A stretch of DNA of 59,792 nt from Paenibacillus chondroitinus NBRC 15376 (GCF_004000765.1 NZ_BILW01000041.1:1-59792); one strand, 5' to 3'; shown: positions 42,106 through 51,156, numbered from the stretch's first letter. Made by a program: numbers and translations. The notes: generated by a model from the sequence alone, not told the origin.

Positions 42106-43922
42106 AGATCAGAGGTTTTACGAAGAAAATATTTGCGTATTTCCTCATTGTTATTGTCCTTTCGCTCAGCTGTGTAGGTATCTTCTCCTATATCATTACT
42201 TCCGGAGAACTGGAGGAAATGGTAGAAAATCAAATGGATCAAATTGCCGGGAACGCCGTTCACCATACCGATCTGTATTTGAAGGACTATGAGCGCTCGA
42301 TTGTCTCGCTGTTAACGAATAGACAGATTATGGAGTTCATTGATCTGCCTGCCACAAGGGAAGAATATGACTACTATTTGTATCGTAAAACAATCCGGGA
42401 AGTTAGCGTGGACCCGCTATTTATACGTAATCCCAAACTTGCTTCTGTTTATCTGATCAGCGATAAGAAGAATGCGGTTTATTATTATAATAATGTGAAT
42501 GAACAATCCTTTAATGCCGAGGATATCCAAAAGCAGCGCGATTATTTCCTTGCCAATACGACGGCTGACGGTCAATTAAGCATCCTGAACCACACGATTA
42601 TAGAAGGGCAAGAGAATCAAATGCTAACGATCGTCCGCCGTATTCGCGGCTACACGTCACCGGAATTGTCGGGTTTACTTGCGATTGAGATGCGGTCAGC
42701 CGATCTGTCGGCCTTATGGAAAGGCATTGATTTAGGGAAGTATGGGTATTTGTTTATCATCGATGACAAAGGGCGTTACATTTACCACCCGGATGGGTTC
42801 AAAGTCGGCACGAGTGTGCCGAAAGCTTTTTTTGCTAAGCTGAATCAAGCCGGTTCGCATTCCTTTGCCGATGCTTACGAAGGCGATGAGCGCATGTATG
42901 TAAGCCGCAAATCGGAGTTTTCCGATTGGCAGCTTGTTGTGTCCATGCCGATTCGCGAGCTGCGCAAGCCGCTTTCCAACATCCGCTCGACAACGCTGGT
43001 CGTCGGATTGTTCACTTTGATCTTGGCGATGCTGCTCGCCTACAGATTCGGCAAATCTATTGCCAAACCCGTGCAAACGCTCAAATCCGGCATGCGGGAG
43101 ACGGAGAAAGGGAATTGGGCAACCATTCCACTGCCGCCTCACCGCGATGAGATTGTCGAGCTGATGGTCCGCTATAATTTGATGGTCAAGCGGCTTTCGG
43201 AAGCTGTCGACCGCGTGGTGCAAGTGGAATTAAGCAATTCCGAAATTCGGATGGAACGCCAGAAGGCAGAATTCCAATCGCTTCAGCTGCAGATTAATCC
43301 GCATTTTATGTACAACACGCTGGAGACAATCGTTTGCTACGCTACTATCCAGGATTCTGAGGAGATTTCTGAAATTGTGAAGGCATTGGCCTACATGCTG
43401 CGCTACTCCGTTCAGACGAATCTTGAAGAAATTACAGTAGCGAATGAGTTGAAGCACGTTATGTATTATTTGGTCGTATTAAGGCATCGCATAGGCCGGG
43501 AGTTCGAGATTGATGTGGCGATTAAGCCTGAATATTTGCTTCATGTCATGGTGCGTCTGACGCTGCAGCCGCTGGTTGAAAATGTGTTCCAACATGCCTT
43601 CCCGGACGGCCTGGAGGATTATCACGTTGTCCGGATTGATGGCGGCGTTCATGATAACATCTTCTGGATCAGTGTGGAGGATAATGGGGCAGGAATGTCA
43701 GAAGCCAAGCTTATGCAGCTTCGGGAGAAGCTGAATACGAATCGATTGGCGGACGGCGAAGTGGATGAAGCAGGGAAAAAGGGCGGCATCGGCGTTTTAA
43801 ACGTTCATCGCAGGATTCAGATGGTCTACGGCGAGCAGTATGGACTGCGAATTGAAAGCAAGCTTGAACAAGGCACCAAGATGATTATGGCCATGCCGGC
43901 TTTGCCTCCAAAGCTGGAGTAG
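42102..43922 (+). CDS. YesM-type sensor histidine kinase
   Basis: The 606-residue membrane kinase has helices near residues 10-30 and 295-315 around an extracellular Cache-type domain. HAMP is near 315-370, the phospho-His in LQLQINPHFMYNTLET, then VENVFQHAF and VEDNGAGMSEAK in the ATPase domain. It is translationally coupled to the regulator gene. As the last gene of the island it probably senses the sugar or the loaded binding protein and controls the island through its partner. Confidence 0.93.
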   Translation: MKIRGFTKKIFAYFLIVIVLSLSCVGIFSYIITSGELEEMVENQMDQIAGNAVHHTDLYLKDYERSIVSLLTNRQIMEFIDLPATREEYDYYLYRKTIREVSVDPLFIRNPKLASVYLISDKKNAVYYYNNVNEQSFNAEDIQKQRDYFLANTTADGQLSILNHTIIEGQENQMLTIVRRIRGYTSPELSGLLAIEMRSADLSALWKGIDLGKYGYLFIIDDKGRYIYHPDGFKVGTSVPKAFFAKLNQAGSHSFADAYEGDERMYVSRKSEFSDWQLVVSMPIRELRKPLSNIRSTTLVVGLFTLILAMLLAYRFGKSIAKPVQTLKSGMRETEKGNWATIPLPPHRDEIVELMVRYNLMVKRLSEAVDRVVQVELSNSEIRMERQKAEFQSLQLQINPHFMYNTLETIVCYATIQDSEEISEIVKALAYMLRYSVQTNLEEITVANELKHVMYYLVVLRHRIGREFEIDVAIKPEYLLHVMVRLTLQPLVENVFQHAFPDGLEDYHVVRIDGGVHDNIFWISVEDNGAGMSEAKLMQLREKLNTNRLADGEVDEAGKKGGIGVLNVHRRIQMVYGEQYGLRIESKLEQGTKMIMAMPALPPKLE

Positions 43923-43990
43923 ATGGAAGCAGCCGGATTAGCAGGGCGCACTTTCTTTCTTATGAAAACCAATTCTCATAAAAATTTCGG

Positions 43991-44019
43991 GCAAGTTCTC
44001 TTCTGTGGGTGCATAGGAT
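43991..44019 (+). promoter_or_regulatory. Candidate sigma-E-type sporulation promoter of prkA
   Basis: GCAAGTT (43991-43997), 14 nt, CATAGGAT (44012-44019) fits the sigma-E pattern KMATATT-N14-CATANNNT at five of seven -35 positions and all fixed -10 positions. B. subtilis prkA is known to be sigma-E controlled. This is a pattern match only. Confidence 0.3.
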
Positions 44020-44086
44020 TGTAGTACACAATTCACCATCACGAGCTGACCTGTAGTTAGAAAGGCAGCAGTGAAAGGAGGTACCC

Positions 44087-45982
44087 ATGGACATATTCAA
44101 AAGAATTTCGGAGCATCGTACGGAGAAGGATGCATTGGGCTGGACCGGTACGTTCGCGGAGTACATAGAATTGCTTCGCAAAAATCATGGACTCGCAAGA
44201 ACCGCACATTCCAGAGTCTATGATATGATTGCTTCGCAAGGGATTAATGATCAATCCGGGCATAAGTCTTACAAATTTTTCAACCAAGAGATTTTTGGCC
44301 TGGATCGAGCGATTGAGAAGCTGGTAGAAGAATATTTCCACTCCGCTGCCCGTCGATTGGATGTTCGTAAACGTATTTTGCTGCTAATGGGTCCTGTAAG
44401 CGGTGGTAAATCCACAATTGTGACAATGCTGAAACGTGGGTTGGAACAGTTTGCCAAAACAGACTTAGGGGCCGTCTATGCGATCAAAGGGTGCCCGATG
44501 CACGAGGAGCCGCTTCATCTCATTCCGATGGAATTGCGTCCCGAAATCGAGCGAGAGTTAAATGTGAAAATCGAAGGCAGCTTATGTCCGTCCTGCCAAA
44601 TGAGGTTGAAAACCGACTACAACGGATGCATTGAAGACGTCTTGGTGGAGCGTGTATTTGTATCCGAGGAGGGCCGTGTCGGTATCGGGACGTTCAGTCC
44701 ATCGGATCCCAAATCGCAGGATATCGCCGATCTGACGGGAAGCATCGACTTCTCAACGATCACCGAGTTCGGTTCCGAGTCCGATCCGCGTGCTTACCGG
44801 TTCGACGGGGAGCTTAACAAGGCCAATCGCGGGATCATGGAGTTCCAGGAAATGTTGAAGTGCGATGAGAAGTTCCTCTGGAACTTGCTTTCACTTACGC
44901 AGGAGGGGAATTTCAAAGCGGGGCGCTTCGCGCTCATCAGTGCCGACGAGTTGATCGTTGCGCATACGAATGAAACGGAGTACAAATCCTTTATTGCCAA
45001 TAAAAAGAATGAAGCGTTGCAATCCAGGATGATTGTCATGCCGATTCCGTATAACCTTCGGGTAACCGATGAAGAGAAAATTTACTACAAGCTCATCGGA
45101 CAGAGCGATATGTCGCACATTCACACAGCCCCGCACTCTTTACGTGTGGCTGCCATCTTCTCCATCATGACCCGTTTGAAGGAAACGAAGAAGCAAGGGA
45201 TGGATTTGGTCAAAAAGATGCGGATGTACGACGGCGAAGTCGTCGAAGGCTACAAAGAAGCCGATCTGAAAGAAATGCAAAATGAATTCCAAGAAGAAGG
45301 CATGAGCGGCATCGATCCACGTTATGTCATCAACCGGATTTCGAGCGCTCTGATTCGGCAGGATCTTCAGTGCATTAACGCGCTGGATGTCCTGCGTGCC
45401 CTGAAAGATGGCCTGGATCAGCATCCGTCGATTACGAAGGATGAGCGTGAACGGTATCTCAACTTCATTTCCGTCGCGCGTAAAGAGTACGATGATATCG
45501 CCAAAAAAGAAGTGCAAAAAGCCTTCGTCTATTCCTTCGAAGAGTCGGCCAAAACCATTTTCGACAACTATCTCGATAATATTGAGGCTTACTGCAACTG
45601 GGGCAAAATCAAGGATCCGCTCACCGGTGAGGAGATGGATCCGGATGAGCGCCTGATGCGCTCCATTGAGGAACAAATCGGCATTTCCGAAAATGCGAAA
45701 AAAGCGTTCCGGGAAGAAATTCTGATCCGTATTTCCTCCTATTCGCGGAAAGGCCGGAAATTCGATTACAGCAGCCACGAGCGCCTGCGTGAAGCGATTG
45801 AGAAGAAGCTGTTCGCCGATCTGAAGGATATCGTGAAGATCACGACATCGTCGAAAACACCGGATGAGAAGCAGCTGAAGAAAATCAACGATGTGACGAA
45901 GCAGTTAATTGATGAGCACGGGTATTGCCCGGTGTGCGCCAATGAGTTGCTGCGTTATGTGGGAAGCTTGCTGAACAGATAA
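44087..45982 (+). CDS. prkA: PrkA-type serine protein kinase / AAA ATPase
   Basis: The 631-residue protein has an AAA-like domain (about 15-380) with Walker A GPVSGGKST at residues 102-110, KGCPMHEEPLHLIP, and a CPSC pair near 163. The C-terminal PrkA domain ends with a CPVC pair near residue 618. In Bacillus, PrkA is induced in the mother cell early in sporulation, affects sigma-K-dependent genes, and has been reported as a kinase and as a protease. AAAGGAGG precedes the ATG. The usual companions yhbH and spoVR are not adjacent. It is a single-gene unit with a terminator. Confidence 0.96.
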   Translation: MDIFKRISEHRTEKDALGWTGTFAEYIELLRKNHGLARTAHSRVYDMIASQGINDQSGHKSYKFFNQEIFGLDRAIEKLVEEYFHSAARRLDVRKRILLLMGPVSGGKSTIVTMLKRGLEQFAKTDLGAVYAIKGCPMHEEPLHLIPMELRPEIERELNVKIEGSLCPSCQMRLKTDYNGCIEDVLVERVFVSEEGRVGIGTFSPSDPKSQDIADLTGSIDFSTITEFGSESDPRAYRFDGELNKANRGIMEFQEMLKCDEKFLWNLLSLTQEGNFKAGRFALISADELIVAHTNETEYKSFIANKKNEALQSRMIVMPIPYNLRVTDEEKIYYKLIGQSDMSHIHTAPHSLRVAAIFSIMTRLKETKKQGMDLVKKMRMYDGEVVEGYKEADLKEMQNEFQEEGMSGIDPRYVINRISSALIRQDLQCINALDVLRALKDGLDQHPSITKDERERYLNFISVARKEYDDIAKKEVQKAFVYSFEESAKTIFDNYLDNIEAYCNWGKIKDPLTGEEMDPDERLMRSIEEQIGISENAKKAFREEILIRISSYSRKGRKFDYSSHERLREAIEKKLFADLKDIVKITTSSKTPDEKQLKKINDVTKQLIDEHGYCPVCANELLRYVGSLLNR

Positions 45983-45986
45983 ATTA

Positions 45987-46022
45987 AGCCTGAAGCGCGG
46001 GTGGCGCTTCGGGCTTTTTTTT
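45987..46022 (+). terminator. Rho-independent terminator after prkA
   Basis: AGCCTGAAGCGC (45987-45998) pairs with GCGCTTCGGGCT (46004-46015), followed by eight T. Confidence 0.9.
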
Positions 46023-46100
46023 ACAAGGTAAATAGGAACACGGAATCTAGCAATCTATCATATACTATTTTAACTTCGAGCAAGGGAGGTGTAACAGACA

Positions 46101-46331
46101 ATGAACGGGAACTTCATGAAAAAAACGGGGATAGTTTTCCTGTTTTTTATAAGCTTAATGGCTGCACTCATGACTTGGCAAATGAATATATTATCAAACG
46201 TTGGGGGGATATGCATAATCGGATTTTGTTTCGGCGCAGCTATGCTCATGTGGTTGGATGTGCTGGACGTCAACGAGGCCATTCAACGATCTGTAAAAAA
46301 GGATGACAAACGAACAAAAGCCGAACACTGA
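46101..46331 (+). CDS. Small two-helix membrane protein, unknown function
   Basis: The 76-residue protein has two hydrophobic segments (about 10-27 and 33-50) and a charged C-terminus rich in Lys and Asp. AAGGGAGGTG lies upstream of the ATG, at a somewhat long spacing. It overlaps the next gene by 29 nt in another frame, so the two are probably coupled. No family recognised. Confidence 0.6.
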   Translation: MNGNFMKKTGIVFLFFISLMAALMTWQMNILSNVGGICIIGFCFGAAMLMWLDVLDVNEAIQRSVKKDDKRTKAEH

Positions 46332-46623
46332 ACCTCCAAAGGACAATTCCCCCCAGAAAAAATCCAATGAACCGATCAAATCATCAGATCTTTTCGGATT
46401 TGGCAGGATGATGGACAAACTTCCCCTCCACAAGCTTTCAGCCCGTATGGCGTATTGCATGTTTTTTGATTTGCTCCTCCTCTTATTTGTCATCATTTTG
46501 CGTGTAACGGGAACCAAAGTGAATGAATTCCCCAATGCCTGGGATTTTCGATTTATTGTTATAACGACGATTATTGTTTTTTTTGTTGGGCTTTGCGATC
46601 TTATGAGTGTTCGGAAAAAATAG
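46303..46623 (+). CDS. Small membrane protein with polar N-terminus, unknown function
   Basis: The 106-residue protein begins with about 30 polar, Pro/Lys/Asn-rich residues (TNEQKPNTEPPKDNSPQKK), then two transmembrane segments (about 50-68 and 83-100). The ATG lies inside the preceding gene with only AAAAAAGG upstream, so translation probably depends on the first gene. A terminator follows. No family recognised. Confidence 0.6.
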   Translation: MTNEQKPNTEPPKDNSPQKKSNEPIKSSDLFGFGRMMDKLPLHKLSARMAYCMFFDLLLLLFVIILRVTGTKVNEFPNAWDFRFIVITTIIVFFVGLCDLMSVRKK

Positions 46624-46645
46624 GTTAAATGGCAACCAACTCTCT

Positions 46646-46684
46646 AACCGGGCTCATCCTGACGGATGTGTCCGGTTTATTTTC
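46646..46684 (+). terminator. Rho-independent terminator after the small membrane-protein pair
   Basis: AACCGG (46646-46651) pairs with CCGGTT (46672-46677), with CATCC/GGATG paired inside, followed by a short interrupted T tract. Confidence 0.7.
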
Positions 46685-46778
46685 GCCGCCCAATTTCAGC
46701 AAACTAATCACCAACTAGGCATTCACACATACAGTGTATTAGGCATTTCAACTACACAAGAATGTGAGTGATCCTTTA

Positions 46779-47171
46779 ATGACGAATCAGGAAGAACTTG
46801 AATTTCGTCCGCCAGTTGGTGGCGGTTTACATGGCGGAGGCATCGGGCATGGTGGAATCGGAGGTCCAGGGCATGTCGGCGGTATAGGAGGTATCGGTGG
46901 TCCAGGACATGTCGGAGGTATCGGCGGCATTGGCCATGGACCTGGCTTCGGGCCTGGATTTGGCCATGGACCCGGTTTTGGTCCTGGCTTTCATGGCGGT
47001 TTCTTCCCCGGCGGTGGTTTCAACAATGCACTTCCGTGGCTAGTAGCTCCACTTGTATATAGTGCGGCTGATTCTTACTATCCATATCCGTATCCGTACC
47101 CATATCCGTATCCTTATCCCTACCCGCCTAATCCCTACTATCCATATCCCCCAGGCTATCCTGGGATCTAA
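46779..47171 (+). CDS. Low-complexity Gly/His-rich protein with Tyr-Pro repeat tail
   Basis: The 130-residue protein has no signal peptide. Residues 14-75 are Gly/His/Pro/Phe repeats: GGIGGPGHVGG occurs twice, then GHGPGFGPGF twice. A short hydrophobic stretch, NNALPWLVAPLVY, leads into a run of Tyr-Pro dipeptides and ends PPNPYYPYPPGYPGI. Composition resembles spore-coat or other cross-linked surface proteins of Bacillales; His-rich repeats could also bind metal. The ATG at 46779 follows GAGTGATCC. A GTG at 46764 lies within that ribosome site. Function inferred from composition only. Confidence 0.75.
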   Translation: MTNQEELEFRPPVGGGLHGGGIGHGGIGGPGHVGGIGGIGGPGHVGGIGGIGHGPGFGPGFGHGPGFGPGFHGGFFPGGGFNNALPWLVAPLVYSAADSYYPYPYPYPYPYPYPYPPNPYYPYPPGYPGI

Positions 47172-47184
47172 CACGAACATTACA

Positions 47185-47222
47185 ACCGAGGAAGTTCTCT
47201 CAGGAGAGTCCTCGGTTTTTTC
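47185..47222 (+). terminator. Rho-independent terminator after the Gly-rich gene
   Basis: ACCGAGGA (47185-47192) pairs with TCCTCGGT (47208-47215), with CTCTC/GAGAG inside, followed by about seven T. Confidence 0.88.
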
Positions 47223-47368
47223 CTTGTTTGTTGGATGGTTCCAATAAAAGATATTAGCCGTGTCATGTAAAATAACAATATTTCAGGGTTGAATTCTGAA
47301 GGTATTCCAATATTTAGATGATTCTAGCGATTACATGTCACATTACATAACACAAAAATCAAATTTTC

Positions 47369-47405
47369 TTGACAGGTTATAGATCTCCTGATAATATCGT
47401 ATTAT
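47369..47405 (+). promoter_or_regulatory. Promoter and palindromic operator of the ROK regulator operon
   Basis: TTGACA (47369-47374), 17 nt, TAATAT (47392-47397). The -10 lies inside the perfect inverted repeat ATAATA-TCG-TATTAT (47391-47405), a good place for autorepression by the ROK protein. An 11-bp imperfect inverted pair, GTGTCATGTAA (47260-47270) and TTACATGTCAC (47331-47341), flanks the AT-rich upstream region. The rest of 47223-47534 shows nothing else. Confidence 0.6.
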
Positions 47406-47534
47406 TAACACCGAGGAATTAATTACTAACTTATTTTTTGATAAAACTACTAATATTACATAAATATATGTGCTTTCGTCATTTTTTTTATTTAATTAAT
47501 AACATCAGTGGAGTAATTAAAGGGTGGTAAAGAA

Positions 47535-48701
47535 ATGGATATTAGCAAGCACGATCAGGAGTTTATAAAGAAAAAAAATAAGAACATGGTGCTCGATCTC
47601 ATTAAAAGCAGCCGCCCGATATCAAGAGCGAAGATTGCTAAGCTTACCTCGATGAGCGCTACTTCTGTAGGCCGAATCGTCAACGATCTTTGTCTAATCG
47701 GCCTGGTCAAGGAGACGGAGCAATACTCTTCAGGTGTAGGAAGAAAAGCGACGATGCTTGATATTGATGCCGGGTCAGTGCTCACAATCGGTGTCGAAAT
47801 GGATAAAGGAGTAATCAAAATTGGGATCGTCGACTTTGACGGTCACATGATTGCTGAGCATACCATAACGAAGCTTTATCACTTGGATGATCCGGTTAAG
47901 GTGGCGCGTGAGCTTTCCGAGTTCATTCAAGAGCTTATTGAACGCAATGAGATTGTTATTTCTAAAATCATCGGAATCGGAATAGGCGTTCCGGGAATCA
48001 TCGATACGGATAAGGGGACGATTGTTTTCTCTTCCCAATTAGGATGGGAGAATGTCCATTTCGCTGCTTTGGTAGAGTCACATCTTCATATTCCGACGGT
48101 TATTGATAATGACCTGAAAGTCAAAGCGCTGGGTGAAACGTACTACGGTTTCGTTAAGGGATCCAAAAGAGCGGTATTGCTTGGTTTTGGCAGCGGAGTT
48201 GGTTCTGCGCTCGTCATTGATGGTACGGTCTACCGGGGGGAATCGAATATCGCAGGTGAGATTGGTCATTCAACTGTTGACCCGAATGGTATGCTGTGCG
48301 AGTGCGGGAAACGCGGCTGTCTGCAAACGTATATTGCCGACTTCACCATCATTCAGGAAGCCAATAAAGTTAAGCCTGTAACCAGCATTAAGGAGATTTT
48401 TGACAGTGCTCATAATAATGAGACGTGGGCCGTGCAGATTATTGACCGTGCCTGCACGTATATTGCGATTACCGTTAGCAATGTTGTATGCATGTATAAC
48501 CCGGACACGATCATTCTCGGTGGGCATTTGATTGAGCAGCATACAGAAATGCTTGAATCTGTGAAACAAAAAATCAATCAGTTTATATGGGGCCCCTTTA
48601 ACGGAACATATAAGCTGGTTAGTTCCAAATTGCAAAGTAATGCCGTTATGATCGGAGCGGCGACCCTTGCGCTGCAGCAGCGTTTAGATCATGAAATGTA
48701 A
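47535..48701 (+). CDS. ROK-family transcriptional repressor (NagC/XylR type)
   Basis: The 388-residue protein has an N-terminal winged helix-turn-helix (about 15-65, ISRAKIAKLTSMSATSVGRIV). It joins a sugar-kinase-like ROK domain with IGIGVPGIIDTD, INDL-type and GFGSGVGSALVIDG segments and the zinc motif CECGKRGCLQTY. Such proteins repress sugar or amino-sugar operons and are released by the sugar or its phosphate. It leads an operon ending in a NagB-like deaminase, so an amino sugar is the likely effector. AAAGGGTGG precedes the ATG. Confidence 0.92.
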   Translation: MDISKHDQEFIKKKNKNMVLDLIKSSRPISRAKIAKLTSMSATSVGRIVNDLCLIGLVKETEQYSSGVGRKATMLDIDAGSVLTIGVEMDKGVIKIGIVDFDGHMIAEHTITKLYHLDDPVKVARELSEFIQELIERNEIVISKIIGIGIGVPGIIDTDKGTIVFSSQLGWENVHFAALVESHLHIPTVIDNDLKVKALGETYYGFVKGSKRAVLLGFGSGVGSALVIDGTVYRGESNIAGEIGHSTVDPNGMLCECGKRGCLQTYIADFTIIQEANKVKPVTSIKEIFDSAHNNETWAVQIIDRACTYIAITVSNVVCMYNPDTIILGGHLIEQHTEMLESVKQKINQFIWGPFNGTYKLVSSKLQSNAVMIGAATLALQQRLDHEM

Positions 48702-48717
48702 CTTAGGAGGAAGTCAT

Positions 48718-49725
48718 ATGGATCAAATATTGCTGGAAGAATATCGCGGAGACACGCTGGAATGCGTGCATCGGGGGCATATTTGCGGAGTTTCTTATTC
48801 GGGGGATGTGAAGTATGTTGTCGGTGATACGAACGCAGTCACGTTCTTAAGATCTGCTGGCAAACCATTTCAAGCAATTCCTGTGCTGCGTCATGGCGCA
48901 GATGTCCACTTCGGATTAACGGGTAAGGAAACGGCCATCATGATGGGCTCTCATCGAGCCGAGCCTTTTCATGTAGATGCGCTAGAGTCGATGTTGGGAA
49001 AAATTGGCGTGACGGAAGACGGGCTTGTCTGCCACCCGACTTACCCGCTTAGCGTCTATGCGACGGAGGATTTGCTTCGCCATCAAGCGCCTAAGCGCTC
49101 GATATATCATAATTGCTCTGGTAAGCATCTGGGAGTTCTAGCACTGTGCAAAATGATGGGATATCCCTTGGAGACCTATTATGAGCCTCAACACCCGGCG
49201 CAGCTAGAGATATTGGAAACGCTCTCGTACTTGTCGGAATGCCCGATTGATCAGATTCAGCTTGGCACTGATGGCTGCGGGTTCCCCGTGTTTGCCATTC
49301 CATTGAGAAACTTGGCAACTGCTTTTCTTAAATTGGCCTGCCCGGAACTCATAGAGGATGCAGCGATTCGTACAGCTGTCGAGAAGATGGTGGGGCTCAT
49401 GAATGAGCACTATGAGATGGTTGCCGGTTCTGATCGCATTTGTTCGTCCTTGCTCATGGATCCGAATATTGTAGCGAAGGGTGGGGCCAAAGGCGTTTAT
49501 TGTTTCGGGCTAAAAAAAGAAAAGCTGGCCTTCGCCTTGAAAGTGCTGGACGGTTCAGAGGACGAATGGCCGTTAATCGTCGCGTCGATTTTAGAGCAAA
49601 TCCAGTATGACAATCTCAACACGATTCAGAGCATGTATGAGCTTGCACCCATAGAAATCAAGAATGATAACAAGAAAGTTATCGGTCGCAACACCGCTGT
49701 CTTCACGCTTCAAATTCACTCATAA
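48718..49725 (+). CDS. Asparaginase of the rhizobial (type II, PF06089-like) family
   Basis: The 335-residue protein shows the family motifs RSAGKPFQA (Ser46 and Lys49, an SxxK pair), MGSHRAEPFH, IYHNCSGKHLG and GTDGCGFPVFAIP. Relatives such as ReAV hydrolyse L-asparagine to aspartate and ammonia and bind zinc through a Cys/Lys set. It has no signal peptide. The ATG at 48718 follows AGGAGG; an upstream start at 48691 would overlap the ROK gene. It lies between an amino-sugar repressor and its importer, an odd place for a simple asparaginase, and may act on a related amide. Confidence 0.88.
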   Translation: MDQILLEEYRGDTLECVHRGHICGVSYSGDVKYVVGDTNAVTFLRSAGKPFQAIPVLRHGADVHFGLTGKETAIMMGSHRAEPFHVDALESMLGKIGVTEDGLVCHPTYPLSVYATEDLLRHQAPKRSIYHNCSGKHLGVLALCKMMGYPLETYYEPQHPAQLEILETLSYLSECPIDQIQLGTDGCGFPVFAIPLRNLATAFLKLACPELIEDAAIRTAVEKMVGLMNEHYEMVAGSDRICSSLLMDPNIVAKGGAKGVYCFGLKKEKLAFALKVLDGSEDEWPLIVASILEQIQYDNLNTIQSMYELAPIEIKNDNKKVIGRNTAVFTLQIHS

Positions 49726-49810
49726 GTGATATGAGCATTGTCGGATAAGATCAACAAGCACGCCGACAAGTTACATATATAATTTCGAGGAACAATCGGG
49801 AGGGGTTATT

Positions 49811-51142
49811 TTGAAAAAAAGAGTGTCAACAATGGTGATGAGCATGGTTCTTGTACTGACGGTCGGACTTGTCGGCTGCTCCAGCGAACCTGCAGCAAAT
49901 TCAAGTAGTAATGCAGCTCAAAGTTCAGGCAAAAAAGAAAAAATTACGTATTTAGATCCGCTTCCAAGCCCAGAGCGAACAGCACTCATGCAGGATTTCA
50001 TCAAACAATTCCAAACCAAAAACCCGAACATTGAAGTTGAATACACATCCGTTCCTTGGGATGATGCGAATAAGAAATGGATGGCTCTAGGTGCAGCCAA
50101 ACAGCTTCCGGATGTCATCAGCATCGACGATACATCTCTCGTAGCCATGTCTGCTGCCGGTTATATCGAAAATCTACAGCCTTATTACGATAAATGGGAT
50201 CAAGTAGGCAACCTCACCGAGGCGTTCAAGCAGGCAAGAAACAAGTATCAGGACAAAGTCTATGCAATTCCCGATGGATTTTTGCTCCAAGGTCTATTTA
50301 TTCGTAGCGACTGGTTCAAAGAAAGTAACCTGCCGGAGAAAATCGATACCTGGGACGATTACTTCAAGCTTTCCCAACAGCTAACGGATGCTTCCAAAGG
50401 ACACTATGGTATTTCATTCCGTGGCGGCGCGAATGGTATTCTTCGAGCAATGGAATACGTGATGGCGGCGACGCACAGCGAGAGTTGGTTCGATAAAGAC
50501 GGCAAATCGATTCTTTACAAACCGGAAGGGCAAGCGGCATTCAAGAAGTTTTATGACATCTATCTAAACGGTAATTCTCCTAAAGAGTCGATCAACTGGG
50601 GCTTTAATGAAATGGTGCAGGGCTTCTTAAACGGGCAGACGGCCATCCTGAATCAAACCCCTGAAGTCATTATTACAGCTCAGAAGAACATGAAGGAAGG
50701 CACATGGAACGTCGTTCCAATGCCGAAATCCGATGACGGCAAACGTTATATTTTCTGGGGATACACAGCTGCCTACGCGATGGCTGCCAACTCCGAACAC
50801 AAAGATGCAGCTTGGAAGTTTATCCAGTTCTTAAGCTCTCCAGAGATCAATTTGCAATATAGCATTAAAAATTCAAGCATTCCGATTTATAAAGATAATT
50901 TGAAAGATCCATTCTTCAGCAAAGGTCCAATTGCCGGATATGCGGGTGCTATGGCGGATTCTAACATTGTATTTGCCGGACCGCCAAGCCATCTGACCAA
51001 GCTGGGGCAATTCTCAGGTACATTCGCTGTCCAAGAAACCCAGAAATATTTGAGTAAAACACAATCCCTCGAGGATACCATTAAGCATTTGGCTGATTTC
51101 CTGACTAAGGAACAGCAAGATTATTTGAAAACCAATAAATAA
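49811..51142 (+). CDS. ABC sugar importer solute-binding lipoprotein
   Basis: The 443-residue protein has a signal peptide with lipobox GLVGC near residue 22 and a Ser/Asn-rich linker. A family 1 binding fold follows (PERTALMQDFIKQFQTKNPNIEV, GAAKQLPDVISID, NGQTAILNQTPE). It starts with TTG after GGGAGGGG. It is the receptor for the next two permeases; from context it binds an amino sugar or a glycan holding one. A hairpin after the gene may reduce readthrough into the permeases. Confidence 0.93.
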   Translation: MKKRVSTMVMSMVLVLTVGLVGCSSEPAANSSSNAAQSSGKKEKITYLDPLPSPERTALMQDFIKQFQTKNPNIEVEYTSVPWDDANKKWMALGAAKQLPDVISIDDTSLVAMSAAGYIENLQPYYDKWDQVGNLTEAFKQARNKYQDKVYAIPDGFLLQGLFIRSDWFKESNLPEKIDTWDDYFKLSQQLTDASKGHYGISFRGGANGILRAMEYVMAATHSESWFDKDGKSILYKPEGQAAFKKFYDIYLNGNSPKESINWGFNEMVQGFLNGQTAILNQTPEVIITAQKNMKEGTWNVVPMPKSDDGKRYIFWGYTAAYAMAANSEHKDAAWKFIQFLSSPEINLQYSIKNSSIPIYKDNLKDPFFSKGPIAGYAGAMADSNIVFAGPPSHLTKLGQFSGTFAVQETQKYLSKTQSLEDTIKHLADFLTKEQQDYLKTNK

Positions 51143-51156
51143 TAACATCTAGAAGC

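Noticed and set aside
46001..46306. Plus-strand open frame overlapping the two small membrane genes
   Set aside because: It starts in the prkA terminator and conflicts with a frame that has a strong ribosome site and clear transmembrane segments.
46728..46735. Sigma-E-like -10 CATACAGT before the Gly-rich gene
   Set aside because: No matching -35 at 13-15 nt; the match may come from the small palindrome ATACAGTGTAT.
47061..47160. Direct repeats coding for Tyr-Pro as a possible CRISPR or VNTR-only element
   Set aside because: Repeats are short, continuous and in frame with the protein; there are no spacers.
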